Of a stretch of DNA of 20,650 nt, positions 6,993 through 13,521 are shown one piece after another. The stretch is from an uncultured bacterium. Lineage in GTDB: Bacteria > Verrucomicrobiota > Kiritimatiellia > RFP12 > UBA1067. The position numbers were made by a program, and so were the translations under genes. Every line of letters starts with the position of its first letter. Position 1 is the stretch's first letter. Under the pieces are notes generated by a model, which saw only the letters and a program-made list of their open reading frames with translations, searched no databases and was not told the origin of the DNA. Location: the NCBI GenBank assembly GCA_900547945.1, contig URIT01000047.1:1-20650 (forward strand), read 5' to 3'.

Positions 6993-8156
6993 ATGGCCCG
7001 GCGCCTCCTCCACTACGCGATCCTCGCCGCCGTCCTCCTCGGCGTCCCGGCGCTCTGCGCGTGGTGGGGGGCGGACGCGCGGATTTGGGACGGCGTGCGG
7101 AGCTTTCCGCCCCGCACGGAGTTCCTGCTCCACGACTGGAAGCGGGAATGCCCGTTCTCCTGGTGGTGGTGGGGCGGCTATGCCGCGTTCGTCGTCCTCT
7201 GCACGTTCGCGTTCGTGCGGCGTGCCCTCCGCGCCGCGTGGGGAGGACGTCGTGCGGCGGGACGGGTGCCCGCCGGCGGCGTCTTTCCGTGGTGGGGATG
7301 GTTGGGCGTGGGGATCATCGCCGTCTTCTGGACGCTCTCGTGGAGCCGCCTCCCCGCGCTTGCGCGCATTCAGCCCCACCTTTCCTACATGCCGCTCTGG
7401 GCGGGCTACATCCTCGTGGTGAACGCCCTCTGCGTGCGGCGCAGCGGGGCTTCGCCGCTGACGCGCCACCCGCGCGCGTATGCGCTCCTCTTCCCCGTGA
7501 GCGCGCTCTTCTGGTGGTTCTTCGAATACCTGAACCGCTACGTGTGGAACTGGTTCTACGAGGGCGTTTCCCACATGAGTGGGCTGGAGTATGCGCTCTA
7601 CGCGACAGTCTGCTTTTCGAGCGTGCTGCCGGCGGTGGTGGCGACGGCGGCGTGGCTCCATACGTTCCCCGCCTTCCGCGACGCGGCCTACGACGGCATG
7701 GCGAAGATCGATCTGCGGCGGCCGGGGTGGTGCGCCTTCCTCGCGGCGGTGGCGGCCGTCGGGCTCGTGGGGATCGTCTACGCGCCGCAGTACACGTACC
7801 CGCTCCTCTGGATCTCCCCGGCGACCGTCTTCATCCTCGTGCAGGTCCTCCTGAAGGAGCCGTGCGTCCTCGACCGGGCGCGGACGGGAAACTGGGCGCT
7901 TTTCTTCCGGTTCGCGGTGGCGGCGCTCGTCTGCGGCCTCGCGTGGGAGACGTGGAACTGGCACGCGGTCGCAAAGTGGGTCTACGCCGTTCCCTTCGTC
8001 CATGCGTTCCAGGTCTGGGAGATGCCGCTCATCGGCTTTGCGGGCTATCTGCCGTTCGGCGTCGAGTGCGCGGCCGTCGCGGCGTGGATCCTCCCGGCGC
8101 TCGTCGAGGACGGACCCCCTCTTTCTGCAACGACATCAGGAGGCATGACAAGATGA
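6993..8156 (+). CDS. Polytopic membrane protein of unknown function
   Basis: This 387-residue integral membrane protein has about ten predicted helices. Approximate positions are 5-25, 52-70, 92-112, 131-148, 163-183, 197-222, 243-262, 267-286, 303-322 and 340-372. It is very rich in Trp, Phe and Tyr, and has motif-like stretches such as WWFFEYLNRYVWNWFYEG, AWETWNWHAVAKWVY and FEMPL-like VWEMPLIGFAGYLPFG. The density of polar and aromatic residues inside helices suggests a conserved catalytic or transport pocket. From memory, similar uncharacterised proteins occur in anaerobic deltaproteobacteria, but I cannot name a family. There is no clear ribosome binding site at 6993, so translation is probably coupled to the upstream gene. 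Its stop overlaps the glycyl radical enzyme start by four bases (ATGA), which indicates co-expression. Confidence 0.8.
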   Translation: MARRLLHYAILAAVLLGVPALCAWWGADARIWDGVRSFPPRTEFLLHDWKRECPFSWWWWGGYAAFVVLCTFAFVRRALRAAWGGRRAAGRVPAGGVFPWWGWLGVGIIAVFWTLSWSRLPALARIQPHLSYMPLWAGYILVVNALCVRRSGASPLTRHPRAYALLFPVSALFWWFFEYLNRYVWNWFYEGVSHMSGLEYALYATVCFSSVLPAVVATAAWLHTFPAFRDAAYDGMAKIDLRRPGWCAFLAAVAAVGLVGIVYAPQYTYPLLWISPATVFILVQVLLKEPCVLDRARTGNWALFFRFAVAALVCGLAWETWNWHAVAKWVYAVPFVHAFQVWEMPLIGFAGYLPFGVECAAVAAWILPALVEDGPPLSATTSGGMTR

Positions 8157-10525
8157 GACAGGTGACGCGAAAGTCGTTCATCGCCGGCGCGGCGTCTCTT
8201 GCCGCCACGCCGCTCTGTGCCTCGGGCGGGAAGCCGCCGCCCCGGGCGGGGCGCCCGCCCGCCTACGACGCCCTGCGCGCGGAGCTGCGCGCGTTCTATC
8301 CGCCGGGCTACTGCCGCGAGGTGTGCCAGTCGAAGGAACAGGTCGCGTCGTGCGCGGCGATCGGGCGCGAGCTCGACGCCTGGGCGGCGGCGCATCCCGG
8401 CTTCGACGCGCTCGACATTCGCCGCGAGTCGTACCTCGCCATGCGGCGGCACTTCCTGCCGTTCCTTTTCGCGAACTCGCCGTTCTACTTCGAGGCGGGC
8501 GTGAACGGCGGCTGGTCGGGAGCGCGTCCGGCCCGGCACGTCAACCGCATCTGCGGGCGGTTCTACCGGGAGCAGGGACTCATTCCGCAGGCGGCCTGGG
8601 ACCTCCTGTCGGCCCGGTCCCGCGAGAACCTGACGCTCTGCTGCGGGCCGTTCGTGGACGACATGCACCACGTGCCGCCGATGCGGACGATCATCAGGAA
8701 GGGCTTCCGGGGCGTGCGCGACGCGGTCGCGGCCGCGCTCGCGGCATGCCCGAAGGACGACCCGCTCGGCCGCAAGGAGCTGGAGACGGCGCTCGTCGGC
8801 CTCGACACGGTCCACGCGATCCAGCTGAAGTTCGCCGAGGAGGCCGAACGGCGCCTGAAGACGGTCGGCGCGGGCGAGGAGCGGACGCGCCTCCTGCGCA
8901 TCGCCGCGTCGGCCCGGCGCTGTCCGTGGGAGCCTCCGCAGACGTTCTTCGAGGCCCTGAACACGCTCTGGTTCGTGCGCGAGATCCTCGGCTACGTCGA
9001 CGGCGTCAACATCTTCGCGCTCGGGCGGCCGGACGCCTGGTTCATCGACCTCTACCGGCGCGACCTCGCCGACGGACGCCTGACCGAGGCCGAGGCGCGC
9101 GACCTCGTGGCGCGGTTTCTCATTGTCGCGGACTGCCACGAGGCGGATTCCGCGCCGGTGGACTCCTACGACGACCAGGAGGCCGAGATCCCCCTGACGC
9201 TCGGCGGCTGCGACGAGAAGGGGGCGTTCGTCTACAACGAGCTGACGCGGATGTTCCTCGACGCCCACCTCGACTGTGGGTGTGTCTACCCGAAGCTGCA
9301 CGTGCGCGTCGACGCGAACTCGCCGCAGGCGTATCTCGACCACATCGGCCGCCAGCTGATGGCGGGGCATGCCGTCTTCACGGTCTTCAACGACCGGCGG
9401 CTTGTCCGGCAGTTCCTGGACGAGGGCTTTGCGCCCGAGGACGCGCGCAACTACATCGGGTGCGGCTGCTGGAACGGCTACATCGACTCCTGGCAGGACG
9501 TGGACAGCGCGAACTACGTCTCGCTCGTCAAGATCCTCGCCCTGACGATCCACCGCGACCCCGAAGTCGAGCGCCGCTGCGGGCTCGTGCTCGACCCAAT
9601 CGACGGCGCGCGGAGTTTCGAGGAGCTGCGCGACACGGTGTACCGCAACTACATGCGCTTCTTCCGGTCGCTGATGAGCGAGTACACGCGCTACGGGCGC
9701 ACCTCGGCGAAGGTCTTCCCGCATCCCGTCTACACGATGTGCCTCGAAGGCGGCGTCGAGAGCCGCCGCGACACGACGGACGGCGGCATCACGGGGCGGC
9801 AGCGGCCGAAGGAGATCACGCTCGGCTTCGTCGGAAACGTCGTCGACTCCCTCTGCGCGATCGACCAGGTCTGCTTCCGCGACCGGGTCTGCACGGTGCG
9901 CGAGTTCCTGGACGCCGTGCGCGCGAACTGGAAGGGCGAGAAGAACCAGCGTCTGCGCATGCTCGCGATGAACGCGCCGTACTGGGGCGACAACTCCGAC
10001 CGCTCGACGTCGCTCATGGCGTGGTTCATGAAGCGCACGCACGAGGACGTGGACGGCTTCGCGACGGACCAGGGCGGGGCGTACAGGCTCGCGATCTTCA
10101 CCTACCGCGAGTTCATGTACTGGGGGCGCCAGACGAAGGCGACGCCCGACGGCCGCTACGACGGCGACTACCTCGCGCAGGGCTTCTCGCCGAGCGAGTT
10201 CCGCTGCAAGGAGGGGGCGACGGCCGTCATGAACGCGATCGGCCGTCTGCTGAACGAGTGCCTGTACCAGTGCAACGCGAACCTGACGTTCGACGCGAGC
10301 GCGATGACGCCCGCGCTGATGGGCGCGGTCCTGCGTGTCTTCGCCGAGAAGGGCTCGCACCTCATGCAGCCGAACTGCAACTCGGTCGAGCAGCTGCTTG
10401 ACGCGCAGAAGCATCCCGAACGGCACCAGCACCTGATCGTGCGCGTCTGCGGCTTCTCGGCGCGCTTCGTCTCGCTCTCGAAGCGCTGGCAGGACGAGGT
10501 CATCGCGCGCCACCGGCTGAAATGA
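8153..10525 (+). CDS. Glycyl radical enzyme with Tat-like signal sequence
   Basis: This 790-residue pyruvate formate-lyase-like protein has an unknown substrate. The start at 8153 is set by AGGAGG (8138-8143), 9 nt upstream; the frame is open to 7061 but that part is out-of-frame membrane-protein sequence. The protein begins MRQVTRKSFIAGAAS, a Tat-like signal with Arg-Lys in place of Arg-Arg, a hydrophobic stretch and possible cleavage near residue 25. Family features are PQTFFEALNTLWFVRE, ALGRPDAW, EIPLTLGGCDEKGAFVYNELT and the active-site loop YIGCGCWNG with Cys437 and Cys439. The glycyl radical motif is RVCGFSARF with Gly767, 23 residues from the end. The Glu that follows the active-site Cys in the dehydratase and choline-lyase group (GCVE) is absent, and the adjacent Cys-Cys of pyruvate formate-lyase is replaced by Cys-Gly-Cys. 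The activase follows directly. Calling it a glycyl radical enzyme is secure; export and substrate are inference. Confidence 0.92.
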   Translation: MRQVTRKSFIAGAASLAATPLCASGGKPPPRAGRPPAYDALRAELRAFYPPGYCREVCQSKEQVASCAAIGRELDAWAAAHPGFDALDIRRESYLAMRRHFLPFLFANSPFYFEAGVNGGWSGARPARHVNRICGRFYREQGLIPQAAWDLLSARSRENLTLCCGPFVDDMHHVPPMRTIIRKGFRGVRDAVAAALAACPKDDPLGRKELETALVGLDTVHAIQLKFAEEAERRLKTVGAGEERTRLLRIAASARRCPWEPPQTFFEALNTLWFVREILGYVDGVNIFALGRPDAWFIDLYRRDLADGRLTEAEARDLVARFLIVADCHEADSAPVDSYDDQEAEIPLTLGGCDEKGAFVYNELTRMFLDAHLDCGCVYPKLHVRVDANSPQAYLDHIGRQLMAGHAVFTVFNDRRLVRQFLDEGFAPEDARNYIGCGCWNGYIDSWQDVDSANYVSLVKILALTIHRDPEVERRCGLVLDPIDGARSFEELRDTVYRNYMRFFRSLMSEYTRYGRTSAKVFPHPVYTMCLEGGVESRRDTTDGGITGRQRPKEITLGFVGNVVDSLCAIDQVCFRDRVCTVREFLDAVRANWKGEKNQRLRMLAMNAPYWGDNSDRSTSLMAWFMKRTHEDVDGFATDQGGAYRLAIFTYREFMYWGRQTKATPDGRYDGDYLAQGFSPSEFRCKEGATAVMNAIGRLLNECLYQCNANLTFDASAMTPALMGAVLRVFAEKGSHLMQPNCNSVEQLLDAQKHPERHQHLIVRVCGFSARFVSLSKRWQDEVIARHRLK

Positions 10526-10543
10526 ATGAAGGAGGATCGAACG

Positions 10544-11401
10544 ATGGAACTGCTGGACAGAAGGGTCTTCATCGCCGGCGCGGCGTCATTCGCCGCCGTG
10601 CCGCTCTTGGGCGCGAAGCGGGAGGGACGCGCTCTGTCGCGTCCGCTCAAGACGCCGCTGATGCTGGACGTCAAGCGCATGGCCGTCCACGACGGGCCGG
10701 GCCTGCGCACGACGTTCTTCGTGAAGGGGTGTCCGCTCCGCTGCATCTGGTGCCACAATCCCGAGTCCATCGACCCGAAGCCGCAGGAGGCGCGCTTTCA
10801 GCATCTCTGCCGGCACTGTGCGCACTGCACGCACGACGAGGCGACGTGCCCGACGCGGGCGTTCAAGCTCTACGGGAGGCCGTGGACGCAGGACGCGCTC
10901 GTCGCCAAGGCGCTGGAGGACAGGGCGTTCTACGACGCCTCCGGCGGCGGCGTCACGCTCTCGGGCGGCGAGCCGCTCTTCTTCTGGGAATGGGCGGCGG
11001 AGCTTCTCGCGCGGTTCAAGGCGGCGGGGCTCCACACCTGCCTCGACACGTCGCTCTACGCGCCGCCCGCCGCGATCGAGGCGCTGCTGCCCGTCGTCGA
11101 CATGTGGTTGCCCGACTACAAGGCGCACGACGACGGACTGCACATGAAATGTACGGGCGTCTCCAATGCGGTCGTCAAGCGCAACCTGGCGCGCCTCGTC
11201 GCGGCGAAGGCGAAGCTGGAGGTGCGGTGCCTTGCCGTGCCGGGCTTTACGGACGGCGAGGATCTCGCCGCGCGCCATCGCGACCTCGCCGCGCTCGGCA
11301 TTCCCGACAGCCAGGTCGTCGACCTCGAATACTTCGACTATGCGCGGTCGAAGTATCTTGCGCTCGGCATGAAGGACACGATGCCGCCCAGACCGCGCTG
11401 A
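10544..11401 (+). CDS. Glycyl radical enzyme activase (radical SAM) with Tat-like signal
   Basis: This 285-residue activase should use S-adenosylmethionine and a [4Fe-4S] cluster to abstract hydrogen from Gly767 of the upstream enzyme. The start at 10544 has GGAGG (10531-10535) 8 nt upstream, much better placed than the in-frame ATG at 10526. It begins MELLDRRVFIAGAAS, a twin-arginine signal-like sequence. The radical SAM motif is C63-x3-C67-x2-C70 (GCPLRCIWCHNPES). A second group, Cys89, Cys92, Cys95 and Cys102, could hold one auxiliary cluster, whereas many activases have two. GGGVTLSGGEPLF is the usual SAM-contact segment and DYKAHD a family hallmark. An internal in-frame ATG at 10661 would give a signal-free protein, but no ribosome binding site precedes it. 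The gene is 18 nt downstream of its partner. Confidence 0.93.
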   Translation: MELLDRRVFIAGAASFAAVPLLGAKREGRALSRPLKTPLMLDVKRMAVHDGPGLRTTFFVKGCPLRCIWCHNPESIDPKPQEARFQHLCRHCAHCTHDEATCPTRAFKLYGRPWTQDALVAKALEDRAFYDASGGGVTLSGGEPLFFWEWAAELLARFKAAGLHTCLDTSLYAPPAAIEALLPVVDMWLPDYKAHDDGLHMKCTGVSNAVVKRNLARLVAAKAKLEVRCLAVPGFTDGEDLAARHRDLAALGIPDSQVVDLEYFDYARSKYLALGMKDTMPPRPR

Positions 11402-11420
11402 GGCGGTGCGCGGCGGTTTT
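11393..11420 (+). terminator. Weak candidate terminator after the activase gene
   Basis: CCGCGC (11393-11398) can pair with GCGCGG (11408-11413) around a 9-nt loop, and TTTT follows at 11417-11420. The stem is short and the T-run weak, but the position, directly at the gene end and before a new promoter, is right for a terminator. Confidence 0.3.
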
Positions 11421-11439
11421 ACAAATCCTCCGTTTCGGC

Positions 11440-11468
11440 TTGCCTTTCGCCCTCATATTCTGTATGAT
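11440..11468 (+). promoter_or_regulatory. Sigma70-type promoter of the pal-tat operon
   Basis: TTGCCT (11440-11445) and TATGAT (11463-11468) are separated by exactly 17 bp and match the consensus at 4 and 5 of 6 positions. This is the best promoter in the window. The transcript would start near 11475 and have a leader of about 55 nt before pal. No obvious terminator interrupts the five genes that follow. Confidence 0.7.
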
Positions 11469-11529
11469 TATACGCACGCACGGCGAGACAGGATTTTCAC
11501 CATCAATTTAACACCAAGGAGTTAAGAAA

Positions 11530-12147
11530 ATGAAGTGTTCCATGATGAAGGCGATTGCGATTTGCGGGGCGCTCGCGTTCGCGGTGGCGGGCTGCAAGTA
11601 CGATGACGAGGCGGCGGCCGGCACGGGCGATGAAGCCGTTGCGACGGATGTCGGCACGGATGACGGCGGGACGTCGTTGGGCACGGACGTCGCGACGGAT
11701 CCGGGCGCGACGACCGCCGTTGACACGAACGCCGATTCAAGTTCGCTCGACGCGGCCATTGGCAATACGCCGTTCGACCAGGATCCGAATTATGCGCGTT
11801 GCACGGACGTCGATTTCGCGCCGGTCTACTTCGGCTTCGACGCCTCGGCCCTCCCGTCGGGCGAGATGGCCAAGATCGAAGCCGTGGCCGCGCACCTCCA
11901 GGAGAAGCCCGGCCGCGTCGTGATCATCGAGGGTAACTGCGACGAGCGCGGCTCGAACGAATACAACCTCTCGCTTGGCGACCTCCGCGCCACGTCGATC
12001 CGCGCCTACCTCGAATCGATCGGCATTGCGCCGAACCGCATTCAGACGAAGAGCTACGGTGAGGAGAAGCCGGCCGTCATCGGGCATGACGAGAGCGCGT
12101 GGGCGAAGAACCGCCGTGGTGAGTTCGCCGTGTTCCAGCACAAGTAA
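11530..12147 (+). CDS. pal: Peptidoglycan-associated lipoprotein (Pal/OmpA family)
   Basis: This 205-residue outer-membrane lipoprotein anchors the envelope to peptidoglycan. The start has AAGGAG (11516-11521) 8 nt upstream. A type II signal ends in the lipobox VAGC, with Cys22 as the lipidation site and Lys at +2. Residues 23-75 form a low-complexity Asp/Thr/Gly/Ala linker. The C-terminal half is an OmpA-like peptidoglycan-binding domain: VYFGFDASAL, then GNCDERGSNEYNLSLGDLRA with the Asp and Arg expected to contact diaminopimelate, and a KSYGEEKP segment. It indicates a diderm cell. The usual tolB neighbour is absent here; instead it heads an operon with Tat genes. Confidence 0.93.
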   Translation: MKCSMMKAIAICGALAFAVAGCKYDDEAAAGTGDEAVATDVGTDDGGTSLGTDVATDPGATTAVDTNADSSSLDAAIGNTPFDQDPNYARCTDVDFAPVYFGFDASALPSGEMAKIEAVAAHLQEKPGRVVIIEGNCDERGSNEYNLSLGDLRATSIRAYLESIGIAPNRIQTKSYGEEKPAVIGHDESAWAKNRRGEFAVFQHK

Positions 12148-12172
12148 GTCCTGTTCCGGAACGGTCTGCTAG

Positions 12173-12727
12173 ATGACATTCGCGTTCATCTTCGATTCCG
12201 TTGGAGGCACCGAGTGGCTTGTTCTGCTCGGTGTCATTCTTATTGTGGTCGGTCCGAAGAATCTGCCCGCTGCGGCGCGCAAGTTCGGGCAGATCATGGC
12301 GCAGCTGCGGCGTGCGGCCGACGAGTTCAAGCGGCAGATCCTCTCCATGGACGAGGAGATCCGCAACACGGTCGAGGATGCCGTGAAGACCGACTACGTG
12401 GAGACGCCGAAGGACGAGGCGGCTTCCACGTCATCCTCGGAGTCTTCGGACGGAGCGCCCGCCGACGACGGCGCGGACCGCGCGGCGGCCGAGACCGATT
12501 CCTACGGCGCGAACTACGACGAGAACAATCCCTATCCGGGGCACGAGTTCTACGACGAGACGCAGTACCAGAACGAGCCGGAGGCCACGGCGTCCGTCGA
12601 ACCCGCCGTCTCCGAGCCGCCGCCCGCGCCTGAGAAGCCGAAGACCGATCCTTACGCGATCAAGATCACCGTGACGACGAACGCGGGCGGAAAGCAGCAG
12701 AAGAAGGGCAAGGGCAAACAGGCATGA
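12173..12727 (+). CDS. tatB: Twin-arginine translocase subunit, TatA/TatB family
   Basis: This 184-residue Tat membrane subunit has one transmembrane helix (about residues 13-28, TEWLVLLGVILIVVG). It is followed by the hinge GPKNLP and an amphipathic helix AAARKFGQIMAQLRRAADEF, the family hallmark. GPxxLP and the long tail favour TatB over TatA, but many lineages use one dual-function protein, so the symbol is tentative. Residues 80-184 form an acidic, Ser/Pro/Tyr/Asn-rich tail ending in the very basic KQQKKGKGKQA; such tails are usually disordered. The ribosome binding site is weak (GGAAC around 12157). Its stop overlaps the tatC start by four bases, so the two products are almost certainly made together. 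Confidence 0.88.
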   Translation: MTFAFIFDSVGGTEWLVLLGVILIVVGPKNLPAAARKFGQIMAQLRRAADEFKRQILSMDEEIRNTVEDAVKTDYVETPKDEAASTSSSESSDGAPADDGADRAAAETDSYGANYDENNPYPGHEFYDETQYQNEPEATASVEPAVSEPPPAPEKPKTDPYAIKITVTTNAGGKQQKKGKGKQA

Positions 12728-13521
12728 AGGTGCGTCCGCTCCTGAAGAATCCCGACGAGTACAACGACCCGCCGCGTCCGTTTTTCGAACATATCGTCGC
12801 GCTCCGTGCCTGTCTGATGCATGCCGGTTTCGCGTGGGCGGTCAGCTGCATTGTTGCCGGCTGCTTCTCGCCGACGATTCTCCGTTGGCTCAAGGCTCCG
12901 GCGGACGCCCTCGTCAAGGCCGGACGCATCGAGATCGTGAGCCTCAACATCACGGGCGGCTTCAGCCAGATCATGTCCATCGCGCTCTGGGGCGGTACGG
13001 TGATTAGTTTCCCGTTCGTGATGTATTTTGCGCTGCGCTTCATCTTCCCCGCGCTCACGAAGCGCGAAAAGGTGGCCATCCTCTTCTTCCTCATCGCGGG
13101 CACGGTGTTCTTCGGCTTCGGCGTGGGCTTTGCGTTCGGGCAGCTCGCGCCGAACGTGGTGAGCTTCTTCGATCTCGTCAACGAATGGGTGGGGCTTTCC
13201 GTCACGCAGGTGCAGGTGGAGGACTATGTGCCGCTGATCCTGAAGCTCGTCCTCGCGTTCGGGCTCGTCTTCCAGATTCCGCTGATCCTCTTCGTGCTGG
13301 GGTGGCTGGGCGTCATTTCGTCCGACACGCTCCGCCGTTGGCGCAAGTTCGCGATCGTGATTGCGTTCTTCCTGGGGATGGTCCTCACGCCGCCGGATCC
13401 GATGAGCCAGATCGTGATGGCCCTGCCGCTCTGCATTCTGTATGAAGTCAGCATCTGGGCGGTCTGGCTGAAGGAGACCTGTTCCGGCGAGCGGTGGAGG
13501 CGCGCCGGGGAGGTGAAGTGA
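12724..13521 (+). CDS. tatC: Twin-arginine translocase subunit TatC
   Basis: TatC is the six-helix receptor of the Tat pathway, which exports folded proteins bearing twin-arginine signals. The protein has 265 residues. FFEHIVALRACL (20-31) corresponds to the N-terminal HLxELRxRL motif, IFPALTKREK (107-116) to the first periplasmic/cytoplasmic loop motif, and LTPPDPMSQIVMALPLCILYE to the last helices. Against E. coli TatC, the Glu equivalent to Glu103 is kept (Glu115), but the position of Glu15 is Ala26; both residues are known to contact the twin-arginine motif. Natural substrates probably include the Tat-tagged oxidoreductase and possibly the radical enzymes upstream. It overlaps tatB by four bases and the next gene by four. 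Confidence 0.95.
   Translation: MKVRPLLKNPDEYNDPPRPFFEHIVALRACLMHAGFAWAVSCIVAGCFSPTILRWLKAPADALVKAGRIEIVSLNITGGFSQIMSIALWGGTVISFPFVMYFALRFIFPALTKREKVAILFFLIAGTVFFGFGVGFAFGQLAPNVVSFFDLVNEWVGLSVTQVQVEDYVPLILKLVLAFGLVFQIPLILFVLGWLGVISSDTLRRWRKFAIVIAFFLGMVLTPPDPMSQIVMALPLCILYEVSIWAVWLKETCSGERWRRAGEVK

Noticed and set aside
7061..8152. Upstream extension of the glycyl radical enzyme frame to 7061
   Set aside because: The extension overlaps the membrane-protein gene out of frame and gives Arg/Pro-rich nonsense; the AGGAGG-preceded ATG at 8153 explains the start.
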